Part shown: positions 23,801-33,390 of the stretch, piece by piece | Layout: the number at the start of each line of letters is the position of its first letter | How positions within the stretch are numbered: position 1 is the first letter of the stretch | Assembly (NCBI GenBank): GCA_037367405.1 | Contig: JAZKJV010005758.1 | Coordinates: 1-64,000, forward strand | Direction of reading: 5' to 3' | DNA: 64,000 nucleotides | DNA from: Ottelia alismoides | Lineage: Eukaryota > Streptophyta > Magnoliopsida > Alismatales > Hydrocharitaceae | Program-made: the position numbers and the translations under genes | The notes under the pieces: model-generated | What the model was told of the DNA's origin: nothing | Seen by the model: only the letters and a program-made list of their open reading frames with translations | Database searches by the model: none

Positions 23801-24550
23801 TCCTGAAATGATATTTAATTCTCCCATATATTTCCATATCAAAAAGAGAGGTCAATTTTTTTGTCAACGTTTATAAACAATCAATTTTTAGATAAATTTA
23901 GGAGAAGGGCTTTAGCCACAATCAATAAAGAATCCTCCACACTCTAAAGATTTTAGGTAAAATACAAAAGGATGGTTCGAAATATAATACTAGTTTTGAC
24001 GTGATGAACCAATTAACCGAGGTGCAATATGCAGTGCCTTACAGATAAATATACGTATCCACATGGAAATTCCGATTGTGAAATAAGTTATTATACGATT
24101 ATCCTCCAAGATACGACAAGATGCCAGTAGATATGAATTTGTTAATGTCAAAATTGATTGAGCAACTCGGATCGTTCCTTCAAAGCTTATTGTATATAGA
24201 TCATTGAACGTGCCTCTCGTCGAAGCAAAGTGCCCATATAAGTGATCCAATGTTAATGTTGTACCAATCCAATAAAAATCCCGTTCAATCACAGAATTAG
24301 AAGTAACTAACGGATAAAGAGTAAAACATCATTTGAGGAAAAAAACAAAGAAATAGGGCTTTTACGAAAACAAAGTCCGTTGGACTTAGATTTCAAGTAG
24401 CGTATAAAGTCAACTCAAATAGAGATACTCTCCAGAAATAAATAAAATGAAATCCAGCCATAAACCTCTAGTAAAGCAAATCAAATAGGAATATCGTGGA
24501 CGCCAAACAGGTGCTTCTGATGGAGGGTGACTTCACAAGCGAGCTTCACA
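23801..24550. other. Intergenic, no gene recognised
   Basis: AT-rich. A 100-codon minus-strand ORF (23990-24292) has no recognised domain and no promoter or neighbour that supports it. Confidence 0.35.
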
Positions 24551-24950
24551 AACGGATCCTCTCCCTAGGGAGGATTGCAGCAGAGGTATTGTAATCCTCT
24601 TTAAAAAAAATTGTAATTTTGATTTCAAAATCTAACCTTATAGATTTAATCTTAAATTAATTATCTACATATCTTCCAAATTTCACTTAAATACGACCTT
24701 AATTGCTATTTTATCCTAATGGTCAAACATTCGGTCAAGATCTAAGCAACTTAAACTCCATTTAAAAGAATCCGAATGTTTGACCATTAAGATAAAATAA
24801 TAATTAAAATCGGATTTGGATGAAATTTGGAAGATATATAGATAATTAACCTAAGATTAAAGGTTAGATTTTGGATTCAAAATCACAAAAAAAATTTAAA
24901 GAAGATTACAGCACCTCTGCTGCAATCCTCCCTTCAGCAGAGGATCCGTT
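24551..24950. mobile_element. MITE-like inverted-repeat element, about 400 bp
   Basis: Starts AACGGATCCTCT and ends AGGATCCGTT, with long inverted arms. The pairs include GGAGGATTGCAGCAGAGG (24569) with CCTCTGCTGCAATCCTCC (about 24914), and AATGGTCAAACATTCGG with CCGAATGTTTGACCATT (about 24769). Arms are roughly 190 bp with indels near the tips. No convincing TSD was seen, so the superfamily is open. Confidence 0.75.
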
Positions 24951-25025
24951 TCTCGATGATGATCTAGCAGCTTCGGAGGAAGCTGAGGTGGCTGGTGCGT
25001 ATCTCGATGATGATCTAGCAGCTTC
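24951..25025 (+). repeat. 24-bp exact direct repeat, 51-bp period
   Basis: The segment beginning TCTCGATGATGATCTAGCAG occurs at 24951-24974 and again exactly at 25002-25025. It starts at the right edge of the MITE at 24950. It may be a tandem duplication made at or after the MITE insertion. Confidence 0.8.
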
Positions 25026-25755
25026 CCTTCATTACAGCAGCTGCTGTAAAAGTTTGCAGTTGGTTCATGGAAAGGACGAATATATGCCGTGCGTTGCATT
25101 AAAGAAAAAAATCTCAGCTTATATGCCAATTAGACGGCTGCTGTGTATCTATCACCCAAAACAGTGTCCCACTGCCGACAGTTTTCTGCGTCAAAGAACG
25201 CTCCCGCTAATAGCTCTGGTATATTTAAAGCCCGCATAGATAGATGCAAATTCCAAGCTTGTTCGGCGCACCTGATTCCCTTTCTGCTTATAGGTAGAGT
25301 CCTCTCTTGCTTTCTTTATATATTTTTACATGTTGTCTGGCTAAAGTATTCGCCAACGGCTGCCATGAAGAGAACCCACCCGGACACGACGCATAAAGGA
25401 TGTGAATTGTTGGAACTTCGCACTCACTGCAACGGGGAATGATTGAATATCTCAATCTACAAAATCCGGCCGTCCATGTAAAGGGAAAATATCAAGGATA
25501 TATATGCAGAGAAATCCACCATATATGGCACCCTACTATTTCTTGATCCATCACGGTGGAAAACGATCATTACTATCGATCATCTATTTACAGGAGCACT
25601 CGTAATCAATCTCCCATCACTTGAGATAATGCGTGTCTAATATGGAAACGAATCAGCTTCCTTTTGTCTTCATTCTTTTCAAATTGCCCCGACCCCCAAA
25701 AAATATGCTTCGAGGAGGACCTGCTTTCTCTTCAAGAGGTTGGGGGTACTTATTC
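25026..25755. other. Upstream region of the host-gene candidate, no gene supported
   Basis: Mixed-composition DNA leading into the promoter of the gene at 25868. A 122-codon ORF starting in the MITE arm (24871-25239) and a 99-codon ORF (25143-25442) lack domains. No repeat was recognised. Confidence 0.35.
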
Positions 25756-25760
25756 CCTGC

Positions 25761-25867
25761 ATATAAAATAATGATAACAAGATGCACATGTTCCCTTCTT
25801 CTTCTTCATAAATACGGACACCTTCCTCACCCTCTCTTCTCCAAGTGACCAACCTGCCCACGTTCTA
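25761..25867 (+). promoter_or_regulatory. Candidate core promoter and CT-rich 5' UTR
   Basis: ATATAAAA at 25761-25768 lies 100 bp before the ATG at 25868. A CT-rich tract (TTCCCTTCTTCTTCTTC near 25790, CACCCTCTCTTCTCC near 25830) follows, as is common in plant 5' UTRs. A second AT box, CATAAATAC, is near 25807. Confidence 0.45.
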
Positions 25868-26416
25868 ATGGAGAAGAGCACCGCCGCCTCCCCTCCTGTC
25901 AGCGTCTGCGAGAGGCTCTTCCATGCTTTCCAGCTCCACCCAACAATCCGCCGCCTTCCTTTCCGCCAGCAAGACCCTATATCCCCCGCCCCGGAGCTCG
26001 CACCAGTGGCCGTGAAACCTCAGAGCGCCGTGCCTCAGAAGCAAGAAAAACCAGCAGTCCTGGTCCCTGTGCAATCCTTGCTGCAAGACAAGAATCCGCA
26101 GCAAACGACAGGCCAACGGCCTCCGTCTCCGACGCCGCCACCGAAAGATATTAAGCCGCTTCCTGTTGTGGAGAAGCTGCAACTCACTAAAGTAGAGGCC
26201 GTGGCCTCAACCAAAGCTCCACAAACACACCCTTCAGCTCCGCCTCCAGCGCCCTCGATGAAAGACGTGAATGCAGAAGCACAGAAGAGCATCGAGGGCG
26301 TGAAGACGAGGAGGGGAATCAACCAGAAGGTGGATGAGTATATCAACCGAACCAAGAACAGGATGAGGAGCGGTTCTAACGTCGGGAGGATGACCACCAC
26401 CAAGACGAGGGAGTGA
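25868..26416 (+). CDS. Hypothetical Pro-rich plant protein, 182 aa
   Basis: The only non-transposon gene candidate: a single uninterrupted frame, ATG at 25868 to TGA at 26416, with composition clearly more GC-rich than its flanks. The N-terminus (SVCERLFHAFQLHPTIRRLP) is followed by a long Pro/Gln/Ala-rich disordered middle (QRPPSPTPPPKDIKPLP, HPSAPPPAPS). The end is a basic, ordered-looking module of about 45 residues (RRGINQKVDEYINRTKNRMRSGSNVG). No signal peptide, membrane segment or catalytic motif is visible. A TATA-like box and CT-rich leader lie upstream, and no intron is needed. The C-terminal module resembles short plant proteins of unknown function, so no name is given. This start is chosen because it is the first ATG after the leader. 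Confidence 0.6.
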   Translation: MEKSTAASPPVSVCERLFHAFQLHPTIRRLPFRQQDPISPAPELAPVAVKPQSAVPQKQEKPAVLVPVQSLLQDKNPQQTTGQRPPSPTPPPKDIKPLPVVEKLQLTKVEAVASTKAPQTHPSAPPPAPSMKDVNAEAQKSIEGVKTRRGINQKVDEYINRTKNRMRSGSNVGRMTTTKTRE

Positions 26417-26655
26417 ACAGCCTGAGGGCAGTGGTTGAATGCTCTACGACCTTTTTTTAACTTGTGGGTGTGGGTTTGCTTGACGAGTGAAGGAAAGAAT
26501 AAGTTAATGGGGGTGGTGGAGATTATCTATAGTTCCATGCTACTGTTGTTGGGGTTTGAAATTTTGCATGCTAAATTTGCGTATTTGTATCTTACCAGTT
26601 TCACATAAATATATTAATTAATACAAGGGATTATTGCCTGACTATATAGAGAGAG
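26417..26655 (+). other. 3' flank of the host-gene candidate
   Basis: Likely 3' UTR and spacer. It is T/G-rich after the stop, with AATAAG-like words near 26497. No gene. Confidence 0.4.
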
Positions 26656-27015
26656 AAAATGGATTAGTAACTTACCTACTTTATTTTCTTCTTTTTCAAA
26701 TTTTTTTATTTTTTTTGAAAAATGCTTCCATGGATTTTCATAACTATATCCATCTAATATGTCATTCAAATTTCGTCATTAATAGAGACTCCTATTGTCC
26801 CCATCCAGGCAGTCATTTTTTAACTGTCACGGATTTGCTATATTTCATGTTCTAGATGGAGACCGTAGGAGTCTCTGTTTCTGACGAAATTTGAATGACA
26901 TATTAGGGATATAATTATGCAAATCCATGGAAGTATTTTTCAAAAAAATAAAAAAATTGAAAAAAAGAAAGTTGAATAGATAAGTTACCTACTCCATGGA
27001 GTAGGATCCCTATCC
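26656..27015. mobile_element. Foldback element A
   Basis: Inverted-repeat element. The left arm (GGATTAGTAACTTACCTACT at 26661, then the TTTTTATTTTTTTTGAAAAA and ATATGTCATTCAAATTTCGTC blocks) pairs with a right arm ending in AAGTTACCTACTCC near 26995. The core GTAGGAGTCTCTGTTTCTGA is at 26865. The tip holds a perfect 18-bp palindrome, CCTACTCCATGGAGTAGG (26988-27005). A (TA)n tract follows on the right. Confidence 0.8.
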
Positions 27016-27040
27016 TCGTATATATATATATATATATATA

Positions 27041-27433
27041 GGGTCATATGTGGCTGCCCCCTAGGGGCAGCCAACATGGCTGCCCCCGCCTTATTTGGGC
27101 AATTTTTTTTATTTTTTTTGAAAAATAACACCATTTACATTCATCCCTATATCCCTCCTATATACCATTCGAATTTCGTCAGAAACAGAGACTCCTACGG
27201 CCTCCATCCGGACAGTAATTTTTTAACGGTAACAGGATTTTTTTAAATCGATACCATCGAGATGGAGGCCGTAGGAGTCTCTGTTTCTGACGAAATTCGA
27301 ATGGCATGTAGGAGGGATATATGGATGAATATACATGATTTTATTTTTCAAAAAAAAAATAAAAAAAAACGCCGAAAAATGGGGCGGGGGCAGCCATGTT
27401 GGCTGCCCCCAGGGGGCAGCCCCATTTTTTCCA
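27041..27433. mobile_element. Foldback element B
   Basis: Inverted-repeat element flanked by (TA)n on both sides (27019-27040 and 27434-27449). The arms begin GGCTGCCCCCTAGGGGCAGC and end GGCTGCCCCCAGGGGGCAGC, each a hairpin in its own right. The core GTAGGAGTCTCTGTTTCTGA is at 27271. It shares the inner blocks of element A but has different tips. Confidence 0.85.
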
Positions 27434-27450
27434 TATATATATATATATCT

Positions 27451-27843
27451 ATATGAGGAAAGGGAGCCTACTTTGTGAAGTAGGTAACTTACCTACTTCA
27501 CATTTCACTTTTCGCAAAATTTTTTATTTTTTTTCAAAAATACCACCGTGGATTTTCATGATTATATCCCTCTAATATGTCATTCAAATTTCATTAGAAA
27601 CGGAGACTCCTACGGCCTTCATCCAGAACATGGAAAATACAGCAAATCTGTGACCGTTAAAAAATGACTGTATGGATGGAGGCCGTAGGAGTCTCTGTTT
27701 CTGACGAAATTTGAATGACATATTAGAGGGATATAATTATGAAAACCCATGGTGGCATTTTTGAAAAAAAATAAAAAATTTTGCGAAAAGTGAAATGTGA
27801 AGTAGGTAAGTTACCTACTTCACAAAGTAGGCTCCCTTTCCTC
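27451..27843. mobile_element. Foldback element C
   Basis: The cleanest of the five. GAGGAAAGGGAGCCTACTTT (27455) pairs with AAAGTAGGCTCCCTTTCCTC (ending 27843). The tips contain GAAGTAGGTAACTTACCTAC palindromes. The core GTAGGAGTCTCTGTTTCTGA is at 27685. (TA)n lies on both sides; the right tract (27844-27870) runs into an ATGT microsatellite. Confidence 0.88.
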
Positions 27844-27897
<54 letters not shown>

Positions 27898-27906
27898 TGT
27901 ATGTAT
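27844..27906. repeat. (TA)n then (ATGT)n microsatellite between foldbacks C and D
   Basis: A pure TA tract to about 27870, followed by about nine ATGT units. It separates two foldback elements. Confidence 0.95.
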
Positions 27907-28298
27907 ATGGGAAAAAGGAGTATGCTCTCTGGAAGCAGCCGACGGGGCTGCTCCCACCTATATTTTCCCCCTATTTATTATTTTTTTTTGAAAATAAAAA
28001 ATTGTATATTCATCACTATATTCCTCTAACATTCTATTAAACTTTCGTCAGTAACAGAGACTCCTGAGTCCTCCATTCAGACGTCGTTTTTTTAACGGTC
28101 GCAGGATTTTTTAAATCGATTATGTTTGGATGGAGGTCGTATGAGTCTCTGTTTCTAACGAAATTTTAATAGAATGTTAGAGGGATATAGCGATGAATAT
28201 TCATTTTTTTCTTTTCAAAAAAAATAAAAAATATATAGGGGAAAATAGGGGTGGGAGAAGCCCGCTGGCTACTCCCAGGGAGCATCCCCATTTACCTC
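27907..28298. mobile_element. Foldback element D
   Basis: Arms GGGAAAAAGGAGTATGCTCT (27909) and GGGAGCATCCCCATTTACC (about 28278), diverged. The core is a variant with GAGTCTCTGTTTCTAACGAA near 28143. It is flanked by the ATGT microsatellite on the left and (TA)n on the right (28299-28310). Confidence 0.78.
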
Positions 28299-28310
28299 TA
28301 TATATATATA

Positions 28311-28687
28311 TGGCTAAACTGGGGCTGCCCCCATGGGGGGAGCTAACTTGGCTCCCCATGCCTCATTCAGCCCATTTTTTTTGAAATTTTCTTTCGTGGA
28401 TTTTCATTAATATATCCCTATATTATGTCATTAAAATTTCGTGCGAAACAGAGACTCCTACGGCTTCATCCAGATGAGGTCGTTTTTAGCAATTCTGTTA
28501 CCGTTAAAAAATGAATGTCTTGATGGAGGTCGTAGGAGTCTCTGTTTCGCATGAAATTTTTAATGACATAATGTAGGGATATAGTGATGAAATTTCACGG
28601 AAGAAATTTTCAAAAAAAAATAAAAAAAACTGAGCGAAATGGAGCGGGGGAGCCAAGTTAGCTCCCCCCAAGGGGCAGTCCCATTTA

Positions 28688-28692
<5 letters not shown>
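28311..28692. mobile_element. Foldback element E
   Basis: Arms carry GGGGCTGCCCCCATGGGGGG (28321) and, at the other end, AGCTCCCCCCAAGGGGCAG (about 28660). The core GTAGGAGTCTCTGTTTCGCA is near 28531. (TA)n on the left; a 63-bp (TA)n tract on the right. Confidence 0.82.

Positions 28693-28754
<62 letters not shown>
28692..28754. repeat. (TA)31 microsatellite
   Basis: An uninterrupted 63-base TA repeat closing the foldback cluster. Confidence 0.95.
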
Positions 28755-28757
<3 letters not shown>

Positions 28758-29950
28758 CTTTAGGAATTCAAGTGCTACTGCTCCTTGGCACTCTCATGCC
28801 CTCCTTCTCATATGCACCTACCTTCATGTTGATATGCTTTGAATTCAGAATTCTAATCAACTAACTTATGTTGAGAACCTCGTGTGCACCCCCCTCTTGT
28901 CATATCATATCAGGCTTTCAGTAATCTTCTATACTTTCTTCTTTCTCTACATAGTGAAAATCGATTGTCACCATCCAAGTACATAGTCTAATTATGGATT
29001 AACCTTGTAAATCCGTGTATTTGCGTCTTTGACCCGTGTTTGTGCGTCTTTGCTTCCTTGATTCAAACACTTCCAATGCCCCACATTTTCCAAGTATCCC
29101 TTCCCTCACCGGCTGCCTCTCTGCCTTAAGCATCATTGTGAGCCTCCGCTCTTCGCAAAGGTAAACATTTTAATATATATTACTAATTTTATATACATGA
29201 TTATAGTTAAAATTTCTCTAAATGTAAATGAAAAATGCATGATGAACATAGATTAATATGTGTTTAGTTTTGTGGTATTGTTGATTGCTTGTAATTTTTT
29301 AGAACTCTTCCTAGTGCATTCACATATACTCCACATGCACACATACAGACACTTACATACATACGCACGTCACATATGCCAATTGCCAACCCATTCACAA
29401 ACAGATACACACAATTTTTCAGACATATTGCATACACATACATAAATATCGTGTACATACATGCACGCATACACTCATGTGCTCATATATGCACACATCC
29501 ACAAACATGTTTACACATTTGATTAGCATGTTTTGCACTATCTTGATTGAATCAAGTTGTATTACGGTCACCAAAAACAGCCAGTTCAAAAACCACACTA
29601 ATAAACATGATGTAAATCTTAGAGAAGAGAGGGTGGCATACTTTTTTTACTGGGTAACTTTCAAGGTCGAACAGAAGGAGCTGAGGTAGATTTTAGATAT
29701 GACATGTACAATTCAATATATTAATTTCATGTGAATATACAATATTGTCTAGTGATATGTGATTGAAATGCACAATGCTTTGTGTTATATAGGATTAACA
29801 GTGTCTACTAGTGTAATATTTTTGGCTTTTTTATTTCTTATATTTTTATTTCTGATTTTTTAATAATTATTTCAAGTTTTTAATTCTACAAAATTTTAAT
29901 TGATTTTAAATAATTAAAAGGAGATAAAACAAAAGTAATACTATATATAA
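28755..29950. other. Intergenic; CA/TACA-rich microsatellite-like stretch, no gene
   Basis: About 29325-29510 is rich in ACACATACA-type words; the ORFs there (29260-29445 on plus, 29264-29470 on minus) reflect composition. The rest shows no recognised element. Confidence 0.45.
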
Positions 29951-30183
29951 GAGTAATTTACAAAGGCGTCCCAATCTTACTACCTAGTAACAATATGATC
30001 CCCAAACTTCCAAATGTTACGATTTGAGTCCCAAATAGTATTTATGATAATAATGTGGTACGCATCCTCTTTCTCGCCATTAATCTGACTAAACGTCGTT
30101 TTGGAATTTATGTAAACTGACGAAAATGCCTTTCCTCTCCTAGGACTCCCCTCGCTCGTTTAATCTCATTCCCCCCATTCACC

Positions 30184-30695
30184 TGTAGAATATCCCCAAG
30201 CTCCGATACCACTTGTAAAATATTTGACTCGAATAAAAATGATGTATTGTATATTACTACTTGAAAATACAATACAAATACATACGTATAACAACCACTC
30301 AACTCACTAAGAAGACTAGCACTCACTTGACACAATAATAAAACACTCAATCTTCTCTTTTGCTCACTTGCTTGGTAGCTCTCCTTAATGCTTGGTGTTC
30401 CTCCTTTGATTTGATGCCTCCACATAATGGCTCCCAAGGCTTATTTATATTAGCGCTCCAATATCCTTGAAGAATATGGAATTCTCTAGAATATTGGAGT
30501 TGAATGCATCCAAGAATATTCTAGAGAATTGAAGTTAACTCACCTTCAGAAATCTCTAGATAATTGGAGCTCAAGGAAAACTCTAAAGAATAAGAGGCTC
30601 ATCTTCTAAAGAAAAATCTAGAAACTTAGAGTAAATGCTTACCAAGAAATTTATAGAACCAAGAGAAGTGGATGGTGTCTTTTTTTATTTCAACA
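30184..30695 (-). repeat. Copia 3' LTR
   Basis: 512 bp, closely similar to 32863-33390 (shared GACTCGAATAAA, AACAACCACTCAACTCACTA and TAGCACTCACTTGACAC). The low-coordinate edge carries one 30-bp PBS-like unit (TGTAGAATATCCCCAAGCTC followed by CGATACCACT). Confidence 0.9.
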
Positions 30696-30699
30696 CTAT

Positions 30700-31446
30700 C
30701 CCTTAACACCAACTTCTCTTATGTTATCTCCTCGCATGCGAGGTCAAATACATAGCTTGCTTCAAATCGTATGATGCCTTTTTCAATTCGCAAACATACC
30801 CTTGGTTCTTCTAATATTTGAATCTTCTGTGTTGGCCCATATAAATTTCTCGATCAAGTTCTCCATGAAGAAAAGCATTCTTCTCTTCCATTTGTTGCAG
30901 CTTCCATGATTTACTAGCTATTGTGGCTTGCAAAGGACTTAATGCGGTCATTTTCACAACTGGACTAAACATTTCATCATGGTCCAGACAATATTGTTTA
31001 GAGAATTCTTGAGCTTCATATCTTTTGGCAGATCCATCTAGATGTCTCTTCAATTTGTTGGCCTACTTGTAAAATATCAGCTTTATGCCATCGAGCTTAC
31101 GAAAAAGATCCCATGATTGATTCTTTTGCAATGTCTCGACTTCTTCTTACATTGCATTACTCCACTTTGTAGTGGGTTCCTGCAACACTTCATCTTCAAC
31201 AACTGCAATGTCAACATACCTAGAATTTGGTTTGCATAGTTCGGTAGATCGATGAAGTGGTGTACTTGAATCTTCATTGATCTCATTTTGAATAGGCTGA
31301 GATTCCTCTGGATTTACTTCATGAACTCCACTTTCTTGGATATTGGTTGTCTTCTCAACAGCCTTAAGCACCTCCTCATCTTTTTCCATAGGGACATCTT
31401 CTATTTGTTGAAGCTTCCCTTGATTTTCATCTATTTGATCTTCCAA
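30700..31446 (-). pseudogene. Copia integrase-RT linker and RT N-terminus
   Basis: Minus-strand, broken into several frames. 31147-31446 is the acidic linker ending SSTPLHRSTELCKPNSRYVD and EPTTKWSNAM. 30811-31053 encodes the RT finger region: AKRYEAQEFSKQYCLDHDEM, FSPVVKMTALSPL, KLQQMEEKNAFLHGELDREI (the family has QMD at the catalytic Asp; here it reads QME). The remaining part to about 30700 reads GYVCELKKASYDLKQA and then stops. The YVDD box and everything after it are deleted. Confidence 0.85.
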
Positions 31447-31660
31447 AGTCCTTGTATATGGAAGTTCAACCTCTTGAGGCTACCACTAGGAGGATGCTTC
31501 ATCGAAAGACGATTCATCTTCTCATGCGATCGTCATAGAATCCTCCTCGTCCCAATCATGTTCTGATAAATCCCCGTACAATATGATCGTTGTATATGAC
31601 TCCTCATCCCAATCATCTTCTGATAAATCCTTATATGATATGATCATCGTATATGCCTTC

Positions 31661-32625
31661 TCATCTCAATTTTATTTTGAAAATCTTCATATTGATCACT
31701 TGATGTAGAGGTATTACTTTATGCTGGCTTCTTCTAGAACATGCGGTCATTTGCATAGTGTCCTTTTTCCTACAAACAAAGCACTCCTCATTCTTCTTCT
31801 GCAAATAATCATCTGTCCTTTGTGATCGGACACATGAAGCTCCACCTGGTTTGAAGCTCCTTTGAGGATGTTGCTTCCACTGAGGAGTTGAATCTTTTTG
31901 ATTCAACTCAGGTAGCTTCCCTTGTGTATGCACACTAAATAGTGTTTCTTCTCCACCTTTCACCGATAGATCAACCATTTTCTTGGCTAAATCTCTTGAT
32001 TTGTTAAGAGACTTTCAAACTCTAACAAGGTAGGCTGAGTGGTCCACCTGAAGACAGCTTTGAAAATGCATTGTATTCTGACCTCAAACCATGGATAATA
32101 ATTCTCCGCATCTGTGGCTCGCTAATTTTTGACTTCGGATCTAATTGAGATATATCTTAGTAGAGTGGGCATACCTTTGCAAAGTATTGAGTGATTGTCA
32201 TTTCTCATCGCTTGAGCATCATCATCTCATTCTCCAACAGCTGCAATCGCGCATCATTTTTACAAGAGAATAACGTAGCGAGTGCATCCCTAGCTTCGTT
32301 TGGAGTAGTAGATTCTCGAGTGTGCTCAATCGGGTCCTCCTCGATCATCATCTTGAACACAAACATTACCTTCCCGATCTTGATCTTCCATTTCTTCAAA
32401 GCATCCACATGTGTTGTTGACGGCGGTGCCACATCGTCACCACTGGTGACCTCCCATAGGTCTTTCTCTTAAAGATAGGACACCATGCATGTCTTCCAAT
32501 AGTTGTTTATGCATGTTGAGCTTATTGATAGAGTTGGTTGCACCAACAATGTCCTTCATATCAATCAAATGATCTTCCCTATCTCCGTTGAAGAAAATTG
32601 GTCGCTGACCAAATCGACCACACAA
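31661..32625 (-). pseudogene. Copia gag remnant with broken zinc knuckle
   Basis: Minus-strand frames 32437-32625, 32205-32432 and 31661-31978 form a copia gag: DALKKWKIKIGKVMFVFKMM, DPIEHTRESTTPNEARDALA and LFSCKNDARLQLLENEMMML. The knuckle region reads CFVCRKKDTMQ in one frame; the next frame supplies GHYAND, so the CCHC motif is split by a single-base frameshift. Gag would package element RNA. The protease that should follow is absent. Confidence 0.82.
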
Positions 32626-32814
32626 TCCCAGATTGTACGCGGGTAGTTATTCCATTTAGAAGATGTCAAGGAACGACTCAATATATTGACACACAACTCC
32701 CCTCGCTATTTTGAATGGACACGACTATACTTTCTTGGAGTACAACCATGACTAAATTGTTTAGCGGACGAACACTACTCCGAAGAAGACATACCCTTAG
32801 AACCCAAAGGAAGT

Positions 32815-32830
32815 GCCTACTCCGATACCA
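32815..32830 (-). promoter_or_regulatory. Copia primer-binding site, initiator-Met type
   Basis: The minus strand reads TGGTATCGGAGTAGGC just inside the LTR edge, one mismatch from the usual TGGTATCAGAGC in its first 11 bases. Two further PBS-like TGGTATCAGAGC copies occur in the adjoining 30-bp units. Confidence 0.75.
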
Positions 32831-32832
32831 CT

Positions 32833-33390
32833 TGTAGGATATCTCCAAGCTCTGATACCACTTGTAGAATATCCCCAAGCTCTGATACCACTTGTATAAT
32901 ACTTGACTCGAATAAAGATGATGTATTGTATATTGCTACTTGAAAATACAAAACAAATACATACATACATACAACAACCACTCAACTCACTAAGAAGACT
33001 AGCACTCACTTGACACGACAATAAAATACTCAACCTTCCCTCTTGCTCACTTGCTTGGTGGCTCTCCTTAATGCTTGGTGTTTCTCCCTTGATTTGATGT
33101 ATCTCCTTGATGCCTCCACACAATGGTTTCCAAGACCTATTTATACTAGTGCTTTAATAGTCTTAAAGAGTATAGAATTCTCTAGAATATTGGGGTCGAA
33201 TGCATCCAAGAATATTCTAGAGTTTTAGAGTTAACTCACCTTAAGAATCTCTAGATAATTGGAGCTTAAGAAAACTCTAGAGAATAAGAGGCTCATCTTG
33301 TAAAGAAAAATCTAGAAACTTAGAGTAAATGCTTACTCAAGAAATTTCTAAAATCAAGAGAAGTTGGCGATTCTTCTATTTATTTCAACG
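32833..33390 (-). repeat. Copia 5' LTR with two PBS-like 30-bp units at its inner edge
   Basis: Matches the 3' LTR. At the inner edge, the unit TGTAGAATATCCCCAAGCTC + TGATACCACT is repeated, with unit starts at 32833 and 32863 and the LTR body from 32893. The 3' LTR has one unit. Confidence 0.85.

Larger units (their letters stand above)
30184..33390 (-). mobile_element. Internally deleted Ty1/copia element with both LTRs
   Basis: Minus-strand element. 3' LTR at 30184-30695, 5' LTR at about 32833-33390, both with TGTTGAAATAA-type starts (CGTTG in the 5' copy). Internal DNA is only about 2.1 kb: gag, the integrase-RT linker and the RT N-terminus. Protease, the integrase core, the rest of RT and RNase H are missing. 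The flanking 5 bp are TCACC (30179-30183) and TCACA (33391-33395), a TSD with one mismatch. It sits in one arm of the TIR element. Confidence 0.88.

Noticed and set aside
24871..25239. 122-codon ORF with repeated LDDDLAAS
   Set aside because: Starts inside the MITE arm; the repeat reflects the 24-bp DNA duplication.
26656..28754. CRISPR-like array of regularly spaced repeats
   Set aside because: Units are long inverted repeats of about 360-395 bp separated by TA tracts, in a plant nuclear context; no cas genes and no short direct repeat with unique spacers.
29260..29470. Short ORFs on both strands
   Set aside because: Produced by a CA/TACA-rich microsatellite-like tract.
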